Shown here one piece after another: positions 17,300 to 24,932 of a stretch of 30,407 nucleotides of DNA. The DNA comes from DATJHM01 sp035493895 (lineage in GTDB: Bacteria; Chloroflexota; Ktedonobacteria; Ktedonobacterales; Ktedonobacteraceae). The translations under genes and the position numbers were made by a program. Position 1 is the first letter of the stretch, and every line of letters begins with the position of its first letter. The DNA lies in contig DATJHM010000060.1 of assembly GCA_035493895.1 (NCBI GenBank), positions 1 through 30,407 on the forward strand, read 5' to 3'. The notes under the pieces are model-generated. The model made no database searches and had not been told where the DNA came from. It saw only the letters and a program-made list of their open reading frames with translations.

Positions 17300-17614
17300 T
17301 ATCAAAATTTTTTCTCCTTTTAGCCCTAAAAAGAGAAAAAAGGAAAATAAGAGCAACTGGCTTGTTTCCTGGATAGAGAAAGAAGTATTGCAATTATCGC
17401 CTTACAAACCAGACAGCAATTAGAGAAACTATCCCTAAATGATCCTGCTATCAAAATATAGAATTTTATCTTCACAGCACTGTCTCAATTGGGCGAAATT
17501 CCTGCACAAAATTGTCACACGGGCAAATGCGCCACTCTCCCGTACTCCGCCTCACGCACACCACATCAGCGCATAGCGGCCCAGATGTGCCGGTGCAGCG
17601 GTGCAGAGATCACC

Positions 17615-17643
17615 TTGACAAAGTAATTTCTATCTTCTATCCT
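17615..17643 (+). promoter_or_regulatory. Sigma-70-type promoter for the helical-protein pair
   Basis: TTGACA (17615-17620, perfect -35), a 17-base spacer, then TATCCT (17638-17643, 4 of 6 for -10). It lies about 95 bases before the ATG at 17739 and points toward it. Confidence 0.5.
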
Positions 17644-17738
17644 CTGTGTAGGTCAAAATCAGGCAGGCAGTAAAAGATCATTGAGGTTATCTGGCGCTTG
17701 AATCTGTAGTGTGTTGAGAGAAGGAGGAGGGAGGACTC

Positions 17739-18695
17739 ATGCCATTCCAGATGCAGCAGCTTGGCCTCTATTACAAAAGGGCATTTTCCTGGATCGATCA
17801 GCATAGAGATCTCTTCAATCCTCTTCAGAATGAACGAGAAGAAAATACAGCAAACTTATATCAGACAAAAGCTTTAGGTGAATTAGGGCTTTTATGCCTG
17901 CTCTACCAGCGTTATAGCGTGGGAGATCGGGAATCTGAAATAGAACGTTCCCTGCAACTCATTCATACGATATGGCAACATGCGGACTATCATGAGCGCA
18001 TCGTCCGCAGGCCCGAGTACTTTCAGCTGCATACGATGATCTATGTTGTACTGCAACAATGTGCTGTGATCGATGATACATATAAAGCTGTTATTCAACA
18101 GGTTCTCGATCAGAACTATGTAATCGCGACGGAAACAACGCCTATGAGATTATTAGACCGACGGCACATGCTTGATTGTGGAACGTTTCACCATTCCCTT
18201 CCATCCTATCAAGAACTCTATAAACAGACGCTCTTAGCACACGAGCCACCCGCTGTCTATTTAACTGATACTGATGTCTATGCGATTACCCATACGCTTT
18301 TTTATATTACCGATTTCGGGCGTTCTACCACCTCGGTAATAGCTGGCGATCACCTTCTGGCGGTGCACTGGCTTATTGAAATACTGCTCGGGGTTTATCT
18401 GCGTCGGCGAAACTGGGATCTGGTTGGTGAACTATTGCTGGATTGTTATTGCTTGCACTGGTATCCAGATATCATTTTTACGGTCGCCTGGGAATGCCTG
18501 CTGGAGGCTCAATTCCCGAATGGCTCGATTCCCGGGCCACGATTTTCCGTGGAACAGCTCGCGCAGATGCAGGATTCTCAGCAAGTACGCTACTGTTTTG
18601 AGCAAAATTACCATACGACGATTGTCAACGCGATTACGAGCTTTTTGATCTACCAGGATCTGAATGGTAACACTAGTGAAAACCTGAAGAGGTGA
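17739..18695 (+). CDS. Helical protein of unknown function, member 1 of a pair
   Basis: A 318-residue soluble, mostly helical protein with no signal peptide or membrane segment. A very strong ribosome site (AAGGAGGAGGGAGG) precedes the ATG. Visible motifs are THTLFYITDFG (184-194), LEAQFPNGSIPG (255-266) and YHTT (291-294). The Gln-x-x-x-Asn-Gly-Ser segment resembles the QxxDG turns of alpha/alpha-toroid proteins such as terpene cyclases. It reminds me, from memory and unverified, of uncharacterised DUF6895-type proteins. It is separated by 3 bases from the next gene, which shares the QxxxG and HT motifs in the same order, so they look like distant paralogues working together. No catalytic motif is evident. 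A link to the gas-vesicle genes downstream is possible but unproven. Confidence 0.8.
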   Translation: MPFQMQQLGLYYKRAFSWIDQHRDLFNPLQNEREENTANLYQTKALGELGLLCLLYQRYSVGDRESEIERSLQLIHTIWQHADYHERIVRRPEYFQLHTMIYVVLQQCAVIDDTYKAVIQQVLDQNYVIATETTPMRLLDRRHMLDCGTFHHSLPSYQELYKQTLLAHEPPAVYLTDTDVYAITHTLFYITDFGRSTTSVIAGDHLLAVHWLIEILLGVYLRRRNWDLVGELLLDCYCLHWYPDIIFTVAWECLLEAQFPNGSIPGPRFSVEQLAQMQDSQQVRYCFEQNYHTTIVNAITSFLIYQDLNGNTSENLKR

Positions 18696-18698
18696 CGT

Positions 18699-19610
18699 GT
18701 GGAATCACGCTTTTTCTCAGCCGCTCAACTTCATCAGATTGGCACGCGCTCACGAGATTGGCTGCTGGCGCTACAACAACGTGCTGATCCTGCTGCCCAT
18801 GGTTCCATAAAATATACGTTGCAAATCCTCATGGGACTCTGGATCTGTGAACAAGGCTTGCTAAACGATACAGAACTCTCTACCACCAGGGCATACGCTC
18901 ACCATCTTGATCAATGCATCCTGGAAGGGGACAACGTCACCATAGACTTACTCTCGTCTGATCCCGCGTTAGTGTTGTTCTCTCTCGGCATCCTGCATTT
19001 TTTCGCGATATACAAGAGTCCGCTTGAACTCTTTGCGGCACACATAAGTAAACTCTTACAAGAACATTCCGATCAGAACGAGATAGAAGCGAACGAACTC
19101 TTTCTCACACGATTTCTTCTTCAGCAATTATACCTGCACGCGCCGCTTCGCTCCTATTCGCTCTATGCAATCTCTGCACGCGATCTTCTCAATGCCAATG
19201 AAGTTGCAATCAGGGATATCGTGAAAAACATCGCGGCAGCAACCCGATACGGGCAGACGATGCCCACGATGAAGACGGAGGAGACAGATATTCTCGCCTC
19301 TCTTCTCCCGGTTTTGACGTTAGACTACTTTCGCCTCTACAATCTTGAGATTGGCATGCAAATTCTACGCGCCATGCGATACCTGCATCTTTATGAGCAT
19401 AGGGGGTGGGAAACATGGCTTCAATTTCTCATTGCCCAGCAACAACCCGATGGTCGCTTCGGTTTTTTTGCCCATGAATTGGCCCGGTTACATCTATCAG
19501 AAGAAACAGAACAGGATTTCAGAGTATATCTGCCACATACCGTATCTTTTCTCTGGACTATTACCGAAGTAGCTCGTTCTCAATTTATTCTTGTGCAAAG
19601 TTTCAATTAA
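18699..19610 (+). CDS. Helical protein of unknown function, member 2 of a pair
   Basis: A 303-residue predicted helical, cytoplasmic protein. I chose the GTG at 18699, with AGAGGTGA just upstream overlapping the end of the previous gene, so translation is likely coupled (3-base gap). Motifs are QQQPDGRFGFF (247-257), a QxxDGxxG turn of the alpha/alpha-toroid type, and YLPHT (277-281). These align in order and spacing with LEAQFPNGSIPG and YHTT of the preceding protein. That supports a duplicated pair that has diverged, with about the same length. The N-terminal two thirds show no recognisable motif. I do not know its function. Candidates are a scaffold or a partner for an enzyme, since toroid folds often bind substrates in a central cavity. 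Confidence 0.8.
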   Translation: MESRFFSAAQLHQIGTRSRDWLLALQQRADPAAHGSIKYTLQILMGLWICEQGLLNDTELSTTRAYAHHLDQCILEGDNVTIDLLSSDPALVLFSLGILHFFAIYKSPLELFAAHISKLLQEHSDQNEIEANELFLTRFLLQQLYLHAPLRSYSLYAISARDLLNANEVAIRDIVKNIAAATRYGQTMPTMKTEETDILASLLPVLTLDYFRLYNLEIGMQILRAMRYLHLYEHRGWETWLQFLIAQQQPDGRFGFFAHELARLHLSEETEQDFRVYLPHTVSFLWTITEVARSQFILVQSFN

Positions 19611-19763
19611 TCTCGAAGAGCTATTACAGGTAGGAACTGCACTTTACGCCTGCCCTACAACAATATCGATTCTGCATAAAACCCGTTCGTCCACTCAATG
19701 CGTATCTCGTAGGTTTAGAGCCTTTTGCGATCATAGATTTTGAACCTTTCCTGGAGGTAAACG

Positions 19764-20354
19764 ATGAGCGAGCAGAATAAGAGCGCCAAGCAAAAACAAA
19801 ACCCTGAACAGGGCCAATCTGAAGAACAAAAGCAAAAACCCGCGCAAAAACAAAAGCCGGGACAGGAACAACCTGAAAACGAAGAGGAAGAAAAATCTGA
19901 GAAGGAATCGTCCGCAGAAAGCGAGGAGGAACAACCCGAGAAGGAAGAGCAAAAACCTGAGCGAAAACAATCTTCTTCTTCTAAAGGAAGTAAACAGAAA
20001 CAAGCTGAGGAAGAGGAACAAAAGCCTGAACAAGAACAGCCTGAAGGAAGCGAGGAAGCAGAGGAAGCAGAAAAACAGAAGTCTGAGCGCAAGCAGCCTT
20101 CTAAAGGAGGCAAACAGAAACAAGCTGAGGAAGAGGAGCAAAAACCTGAACAAGAACAGCCTGAGGTGGAGAAAACCATTACGCTCATTCAGGTTTTAGA
20201 TACGTTGAAAAAATCGAATCTGATAAACCTGGACATGCCTTTGAAAGACCTGTTCGCGCAAATTCAAAAAGTGCAACCTGATTCATCTGTAGAGTGGGGG
20301 ATTATTGGAGATTCAGGACACTGGGCTCTTGTCTGGAAAAAGGCGGAAGAATAA
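19764..20354 (+). CDS. Highly charged Lys/Glu/Gln-rich protein with small C-terminal domain
   Basis: A 196-residue protein with CTGGAGG before its ATG. Residues 1-137 are almost only Lys, Glu, Gln, Ser and Pro, and certainly disordered. They include two near-identical 22-residue copies (starting SKGSKQKQAEE and SKGGKQKQAEE) exactly 40 residues apart. Residues 138-196 look folded: TLIQVLDTLKKSNLINLD, then VEWGIIGDSGHWALVWKK. I do not recognise this domain. The gene converges on the GvpJ gene, 106 bases away, and the GvpJ tail is also Lys-Gln-rich. A gas-vesicle accessory or surface role, comparable to acidic low-complexity Gvp proteins, is a guess from position and composition. Long open frames on the opposite strand here come from the biased codons and are not genes. 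Confidence 0.75.
   Translation: MSEQNKSAKQKQNPEQGQSEEQKQKPAQKQKPGQEQPENEEEEKSEKESSAESEEEQPEKEEQKPERKQSSSSKGSKQKQAEEEEQKPEQEQPEGSEEAEEAEKQKSERKQPSKGGKQKQAEEEEQKPEQEQPEVEKTITLIQVLDTLKKSNLINLDMPLKDLFAQIQKVQPDSSVEWGIIGDSGHWALVWKKAEE
19979..20164 (+). repeat. 66-base direct repeat inside the charged-protein gene
   Basis: 19979-20044 and 20099-20164 match at all but 4 of 66 bases and are offset by exactly 120 bases (40 codons), so the reading frame is kept. It encodes the two Lys/Glu/Gln blocks and indicates internal duplication. Confidence 0.75.
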
Positions 20355-20460
20355 GCTCTTCCTGGATCGCAGCCGTATCTCTATGGCACCCTTATATAGC
20401 AGCAAACCCGCATCTCCGTTCCGGTGGACACCCCAGCGGCTTACTACAGGTTTGCCTGTC

Positions 20461-20817
20461 TCAGGGCTTCTGTTTAGGTGCATCGGGCTTCTGTTTAGAT
20501 GTGTCAGGGCTCTGTTTAGGTGCATCGGGCTTCTGTTTAGATGTACCAGAGCTCTGTTTAGATGTACCAGAGCTCTGTTTAGGGGCATCAAGATTCTGTT
20601 TAGGGGCACTAATAAATGGATCATCTTCCCACCAATTAATACCAAGCGATTTAGCTTTATCTACTGACGCAATCAATAATCTTACTTTGATCGTCAGTAG
20701 CTCAACTTCTACCAGATTAACTTTGATATCACCTACTATCACGATTCCCTTATCAAGGATTCGCTCTAAGAGATCTGCTACATTTGTTGTTCGGGACATG
20801 GTAGCTTGTTCAGCCAT
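20461..20817 (-). CDS. gvpJ: Gas vesicle protein GvpJ (GvpA family) with repeat tail
   Basis: A 118-residue protein. Residues 11-68 form a GvpA/GvpJ-family domain: DLLERILDKGIVIVGDIKVN, then LVEVELLTIKVRLLIASVDK, ending GINWWEDDPF, the ending typical of GvpJ. GvpJ is a minor, essential part of the gas vesicle, probably at the nucleation site or tips. Residues 70-118 are seven heptads of the form [DGS]-[AT]-[PS]-K-Q-x-x, a tail not found in ordinary GvpJ. The gene is 32 bases downstream of the GvpS-K fusion and is the last in its operon. Gene order F/L, S-K, J equals the L-S-K-J order of Bacillus megaterium. A GvpM role cannot be excluded, since the family members are similar. Confidence 0.88.
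   Translation of the reverse strand: MAEQATMSRTTNVADLLERILDKGIVIVGDIKVNLVEVELLTIKVRLLIASVDKAKSLGINWWEDDPFISAPKQNLDAPKQSSGTSKQSSGTSKQKPDAPKQSPDTSKQKPDAPKQKP
20464..20610 (-). repeat. 21-base tandem repeat (seven units) encoding the GvpJ tail
   Basis: Seven units of 21 bases, about 70-95% alike, code for seven heptads ending at the stop codon. Because the unit is a multiple of three, gain or loss of copies would change tail length without a frameshift. Confidence 0.85.
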
Positions 20818-20849
20818 AAAAAACCTCTTTTCTCCATCACGGAAATCAT

Positions 20850-21518
20850 CTATGAAAGTTCTCCCAGAGGACCTAAATCGAGCTTTAAATCCTCATCGGT
20901 TAAACCAAACATTTTTTTCAGCTGGACCATTTTCTCATTAAGAAGGAAAAATGCATTGCCGACCCTTTCAATTTCGCGCGCATCGAGCTGGTCAGCCTCT
21001 ATTCGTCTGATCGCCTGCTTCTCCATCAGTTGCCGTATCAAATCAACGAGTGCTAAAACCAGTTTGACCAATCCCTGCTCTACCTTTTCCTGATCTATAG
21101 CAGCTTTTTTCGTGGCCTTTTTCGTCATTTTTTTTCCGGCACTGCGATTTTGCTGGACATCCTCTGCTGATGATACGGTTCTCGTTTTTGTTTTCCCATT
21201 AGTATGTCCAACGGCACTTTGTTCTTGAGGCAAAGAAGATGCATCTTTGCTGGCAAGCTCCAACGGTGGCTCGCCTAACAGCTCTCTCTGAAGAGAGACC
21301 TGGCGATTTCCATCTACATTTGCGGCCTGTACCACGGTTTTGACCGATGAGAGCAGAAGTCCCAGGTTCAGATAGATAAGATCAATGTCCGCAACCGACA
21401 GCAGAATCTCCCCCTTGACCATGACTCCTTTATCGATAATACGGTCTAACAGTTCAAGCAGAGTAACATGGCGGTTCTCGATCGTCTGATATTCGTTTGG
21501 GATTTGCTGACTGCTCAT
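20850..21518 (-). CDS. gvpS-gvpK: GvpS-GvpK fusion gas vesicle protein
   Basis: A 222-residue two-domain protein. Residues 17-64 are a GvpA-family domain closest to GvpS: LLELLDRIIDKGVMVKGE, then DIDLIYLNLGLLLSSVKTV. After a polar linker (about 65-142, rich in Lys, Ser and Gln), residues 143-222 are a complete GvpK: VEQGLVKLVLALVDLIRQLM, RRIEADQLD, then MFGLTDEDLKLDLGPLGEL. In Bacillus megaterium gvpS and gvpK are separate adjacent genes, in the same order as the two halves here. The frame is continuous with good codon use, so this is a true fusion, not a shift. GvpK is needed for vesicle formation; GvpS is a minor shell-type protein. The fusion would tie them together at a 1:1 ratio. AAGGA precedes the ATG, and the gene follows the coiled-coil GvpF/L by 9 bases. 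Confidence 0.9.
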   Translation of the reverse strand: MSSQQIPNEYQTIENRHVTLLELLDRIIDKGVMVKGEILLSVADIDLIYLNLGLLLSSVKTVVQAANVDGNRQVSLQRELLGEPPLELASKDASSLPQEQSAVGHTNGKTKTRTVSSAEDVQQNRSAGKKMTKKATKKAAIDQEKVEQGLVKLVLALVDLIRQLMEKQAIRRIEADQLDAREIERVGNAFFLLNEKMVQLKKMFGLTDEDLKLDLGPLGELS

Positions 21519-21527
21519 TGCTTGTCC

Positions 21528-22721
21528 TTATGTAAAATTGTAAGGCGGCCATGGACCAGAAAATTCCAGGTCCAGCTTCATAAATGCATAGCGTTCGATC
21601 AGCTGTTGTCCATCCTGACAAAAACGAGCGACCTTTTCCATTTCCACTAAATAGGCGGCATTGAGGATCATCTCCTTCTTCTTCCCTGTTTGTTTTTGCG
21701 GCAAGATGGTATTCTTTTTCGCGTCAATCGCATCCTCTTCCAGTTCTCGAAAAATTGCCTCGGCGACCTGCGCAAATTGCATTGCAACACGCTCATTGAG
21801 CTCTTCCTCTCGTTTTCGCCCTAATAAATAGGCAGTTCCCCTGGAAAGATTTTCTTGTTGCTCGTGCCGATTGGTCAATCTCGTTTCGATATGCACGAGA
21901 TGCTGTATCAACGCTTGCTTATCAGCATAGACCTTCAGGCCACACTCCACTTTTCCTTTGAACTTTACAAGGAGGTGCTTAAAATTTTCGCCCTGATCCT
22001 GTAGCATCTCCGCAACTGCCTCTTGATCTTTCAGAATTGTGCCGAATTTCAGGGGCACAATCGTGGTTTTCTGCATAATGCGATCAATCACTTCTTCGTG
22101 GCCCTGCAATAAATCGCTGCTTTCTTCTGGGAATGTTCCCCCGGTCACATTCGTGATTTCGGTATACAGCTCCTCTACCTGGCTCTGAAATTGATAAATA
22201 TCGATATCGCTGACGACGATACAAATATCTTCTCCTTCCACTGTATACACTTTATTCTTTTTATCGATCCCTAACATATCAGGGTATTTCGCATTCTTCT
22301 CTATCAGGCCATACGCATAAAGGCCATAGTGAGGAATCAGGGAAGCATTTTCCTGATTTAGGGAAATATCAGCAGTATCAGGTTCTATCATCGATTTAGA
22401 GGACATGCGGTCAACCGACTTGAATGCGCTAAAATGCTCCTCTGCTCCATTGGGAGGAGCACCTCCCTGATCACTCATGATCCTGCTCTCTTCTCCGCCT
22501 GATTGAGACACAGGTGTCTGGCCAGGAAAAGCCTGTAATGACTGTATCTCTGCTATTTCCCCTTGCAGAGAAAGAAAATGGGCCTGGCATGCATCAAGCT
22601 TTATCTGCGCTTGATGCAACTTTTGCTCAGCTTTCTGCATAGCTTCTCTATTTTGTTGTAACTGAAGCTGCAATGCGGCTTCTCGTTTTCTTTGTTTTTT
22701 CAATTGTTTCTTTTTGGTCAA
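21528..22721 (-). CDS. gvpL: GvpF/GvpL gas vesicle protein with N-terminal coiled coil
   Basis: A 397-residue GvpF/L-family protein. Residues 1 to about 60 are a Lys/Gln/Glu-rich coiled coil and about 60-125 are polar and low in conservation. The GvpF/L core then runs from YGLYAYGLIEKN (near 130), through TIVPLKFGTI and FKGKVECGLKVY, to the family ending FSGPWPPYNF. GvpF/L proteins bind GvpA and other Gvp proteins during assembly. The start is uncertain: the frame can only begin at the TTG (22721) or downstream, because an in-frame stop lies about 10 codons before it and no good ribosome site is seen. The first ATG inside is at residue 28. This is one of three GvpF/L genes in the window. The coiled-coil extension is unusual for the family and might drive oligomerisation. 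Confidence 0.87.
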   Translation of the reverse strand: MTKKKQLKKQRKREAALQLQLQQNREAMQKAEQKLHQAQIKLDACQAHFLSLQGEIAEIQSLQAFPGQTPVSQSGGEESRIMSDQGGAPPNGAEEHFSAFKSVDRMSSKSMIEPDTADISLNQENASLIPHYGLYAYGLIEKNAKYPDMLGIDKKNKVYTVEGEDICIVVSDIDIYQFQSQVEELYTEITNVTGGTFPEESSDLLQGHEEVIDRIMQKTTIVPLKFGTILKDQEAVAEMLQDQGENFKHLLVKFKGKVECGLKVYADKQALIQHLVHIETRLTNRHEQQENLSRGTAYLLGRKREEELNERVAMQFAQVAEAIFRELEEDAIDAKKNTILPQKQTGKKKEMILNAAYLVEMEKVARFCQDGQQLIERYAFMKLDLEFSGPWPPYNFT

Positions 22722-22855
22722 GGGGGAGAAAGTCGTCTTTCTGCTATTCTATCTATCTACCATGTTCTTGTTCCCACGCTTGCAGGTAACACGATATCAA
22801 AGAATACATCCTTCTCAATTTATTGCTGTAAGCATTTTTTGTACGGCTTTGTCTA

Positions 22856-23848
22856 TCATTGTGCGTACTGATACACCTCTGGATAGATTAATCCGTTATC
22901 AACAAAATCCTTCAGCGTTGTGTAGGCGGAATGAATACGTTGAAATTCCTGCGTATCTTCCCCATTCGTCTTATCCGGATGATGTTCTTTGGCATGTTTA
23001 TGATAGGCGTCATGAACCATTTTCGCGGTGAACTCTGTCGGTAGATCAAGCGTTTTTTTCGCCTCCTCAACACACCTGGGATCAAGCTTTTTTATCTGAA
23101 TGGTCGAGAAACTATACGTGGGCAAAGGACCAACTACGCGAAAATGGATACGACTCTGCAAATTCTGATCCAGTGTATCAACAACATGATGAAAAGACGC
23201 TTCATTTTTCTTTTCAAGTAAAAAGCCTGCATTAAAAATTATCTGATCATCAGCCTGGCTGTGCATGCAGACATCCTCTGCTGCCTGTTTGAGCGTCTGC
23301 AAAATCGTCTGCTGATAGCTGACTTTTTCAGCACTTAATGCTTGCTGGATGCATTGACCAAGTGAGATCTTGTCCTCAACACTTGCCTCATCACCCTTCT
23401 GGATGATTTCCTGCTGTTTCTCTTGAAGCTGGCTGTTTTGCTGCGTCAGTATCGGCAGGATTTCTGGCAATTCCCACCACGCCACGACATCCAGCTCGAT
23501 CTTCTCCTTTCTTTTTTCGAGCATATCACGCAGCAATGCATACCCTTTTTCGAGCACGTTGCTGATCTCATCTTTGCTTTCCACGATTGTACCGAACTTG
23601 ACTGGTATGATCGTGAAACGTTCCATCACTTTTTCAATGACAAGCTGATGGATTGCTAAATCTTTTACTATCTGTTCTTTCTCTACCGTATCATAGGCAA
23701 TGAGCGCATGAGGAGAAACAACCGCCGCTATCTCTTGAAACCTGACGGTGAATACAACAGGTGCTGCCGGGTTGCCAATCTCTATTTCTTCAGACACAGG
23801 AATATCGCTTGCGCCAATAATTCCATAGAGAAACAGACCGCTTTTCAT
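22856..23848 (-). CDS. gvpF-dnaJ: GvpF/GvpL gas vesicle protein fused to a C-terminal J domain
   Basis: A 330-residue fusion. Residues 1 to about 252 are a GvpF/L protein: SGLFLYGIIGASDIP at the start, TIIPVKFGTIVES (79-91), and VGPLPTYSFSTIQIKKLDP at the end. Residues about 262-322 form a J domain with helix II (MVHDAYHKHAKEHH), the His-Pro-Asp motif at 290-292, and helix III (TQEFQRIHSAYTTLKDF). J domains stimulate Hsp70 ATPase, so this protein could bring DnaK to GvpA or other vesicle proteins that GvpF/L binds. No Hsp70 gene is present here, so the general cellular DnaK would be the partner. It has a near-perfect ribosome site (AAAGGAGGAGAT) and is first in its operon, 134 bases before the next GvpF/L. 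Fusion is visible directly; the role is inference. Confidence 0.9.
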   Translation of the reverse strand: MKSGLFLYGIIGASDIPVSEEIEIGNPAAPVVFTVRFQEIAAVVSPHALIAYDTVEKEQIVKDLAIHQLVIEKVMERFTIIPVKFGTIVESKDEISNVLEKGYALLRDMLEKRKEKIELDVVAWWELPEILPILTQQNSQLQEKQQEIIQKGDEASVEDKISLGQCIQQALSAEKVSYQQTILQTLKQAAEDVCMHSQADDQIIFNAGFLLEKKNEASFHHVVDTLDQNLQSRIHFRVVGPLPTYSFSTIQIKKLDPRCVEEAKKTLDLPTEFTAKMVHDAYHKHAKEHHPDKTNGEDTQEFQRIHSAYTTLKDFVDNGLIYPEVYQYAQ

Positions 23849-24161
23849 ATCTCCTCCTTTGCCTCTAGTAGCTATATAATTCTACATTTTCTGCGTGTCC
23901 AGATTTACCACTCTCATTGGATACTACAATTATACAAACTACCAGTATTAAAATGCTAGCTCTCCCATTCGCTTATTGTAGAGAAATAGCATAGTGACAG
24001 CACCATTCTTTTGAGACCACTGTGATCTCCTTTACTATCTTAGTTGTGCTTGCGATGCATTTAATTCAAGTGATAGGATATTTCATGGCAATTTCTTGAG
24101 ACAGCCCACCAGCATTCCAGAAAAAAGCGCGGCCAGAAATGTGGTACAGGAGGAAAGAACT
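23849..24161. other. Divergent gvp promoter region
   Basis: These 313 bases lie between two divergent gas-vesicle units (starts at 23848 and 24162). The stretch is AT-rich and has TATAAT-like boxes in both directions, for instance a minus-strand TGTATAAT at about 23931-23938, but no convincing -35. A near-perfect palindrome lies at 24013-24029. No gene is seen. Confidence 0.5.
24013..24029. promoter_or_regulatory. Palindrome between divergent gvp units
   Basis: GAGACCAC-T-GTGATCTC matches its own reverse complement at 7 of 8 pairs. Lying between two divergent operons of one system, it could be a shared operator. Confidence 0.35.
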
Positions 24162-24923
24162 ATGAGTAGTGGGGAAGGCTATTACATCTACGCGATTATT
24201 GTCGCTGACCACAAGCAGGAATTTGGACCAATTGGCATCGGAGGAAGAGGAGATGTTGTCTATACTCTTCCTGCGCAACATGTTGCCGCCGTGATTTCAC
24301 GCTCCCCCATTGTGAAATATCAGGTCACCCGAGAGAACATGCTGACCCATGCCAGCGTACTGGAAGCGGTCGCAAAAGCATATACCGTTTTGCCCGTGCG
24401 ATTTTCTACTATTGCCGCAAATGAAGAGAATATCATAGAAAAGGTATTAAAAGTCCGCCATCAAGAATTTATCGACTTAGCACGAGCCATGGAAGGAAAG
24501 CTGGAACAGGGGGTAAGGACACGTTGGATAGACATGGACGCTATTTTTGCTGAACTGGTTGAAGAAAATAAAGATATTAAGACGCTAAAAGCAGCGTCTC
24601 TGCGCGAAAAGAATGAACAAAAAAGGCATGCAGATCATATCAAAATTGGCCAATTAGTACAAGCGGCTCTCGAGAAAAAGAAAAAGCGCGAGGCAAAAGA
24701 GCTGCTTGAAGTGCTCAAACCGCTCAGCCTGAAGTACAAAGAGATGCAATTATATGGAGACATGAATATTATTAATGCAGCTTTTTTAGTGGATCGAGAG
24801 AATGAGCCATCTTTTGATCAAAAGATCAATGAGCTAGAACAGATGTATGCAAAGAGAAAGCAGATAAAATATACGACGACACCTGTTCCCTATAACTTTG
24901 TGGAACTGGTGATCAACGTGTAG
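24162..24923 (+). CDS. gvpF: GvpF/GvpL gas vesicle protein
   Basis: A 253-residue GvpF/L-family protein. I place the start at the ATG at 24162, because CAGGAGGAAAG lies 8 bases ahead and the protein then begins MSSGEGYYIYAIIV as the family does. A start at 24096 would add 22 unconserved residues. The core shows VLPVRFSTIAANEENI, MEGKLEQGVRTRWID, a Lys/Glu-rich helical middle (about 140-190), and the ending TTTPVPYNFVEL. This is the plain form of the family, without coiled coil or J domain, and is close to the usual length. It leads a plus-strand operon with the ArsA-like and GvpG genes. Three F/L paralogues in one locus suggest specialised partners. Confidence 0.9.
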   Translation: MSSGEGYYIYAIIVADHKQEFGPIGIGGRGDVVYTLPAQHVAAVISRSPIVKYQVTRENMLTHASVLEAVAKAYTVLPVRFSTIAANEENIIEKVLKVRHQEFIDLARAMEGKLEQGVRTRWIDMDAIFAELVEENKDIKTLKAASLREKNEQKRHADHIKIGQLVQAALEKKKKREAKELLEVLKPLSLKYKEMQLYGDMNIINAAFLVDRENEPSFDQKINELEQMYAKRKQIKYTTTPVPYNFVELVINV

Positions 24924-24932
24924 GAGGGTAGC

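Larger units (their letters stand above)
17150..17738. other. Divergent intergenic region, permease / helical-protein pair
   Basis: These 589 bases separate two divergent starts. They contain a minus-strand promoter element for the permease, an inverted repeat around it, and a plus-strand sigma-70-type promoter (listed separately). Near 17309-17340 is an A/T-rich near-palindrome. I see no gene. Confidence 0.5.

Noticed and set aside
17309..17340. A/T-rich near-palindrome upstream of the permease
   Set aside because: Arms are mainly T and A runs with a 2-base loop. It is upstream, not downstream, of genes, and low-complexity pairing is likely by chance.
19715..20188. Long open frames on the minus strand opposite the charged protein, rich in Ser/Cys/Phe/Leu
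   Set aside because: They are produced by the biased Lys/Glu/Gln codons of the plus-strand gene. They lack ribosome sites and have low-complexity products, while the plus-strand gene has a strong ribosome site and a folded C-terminal domain.
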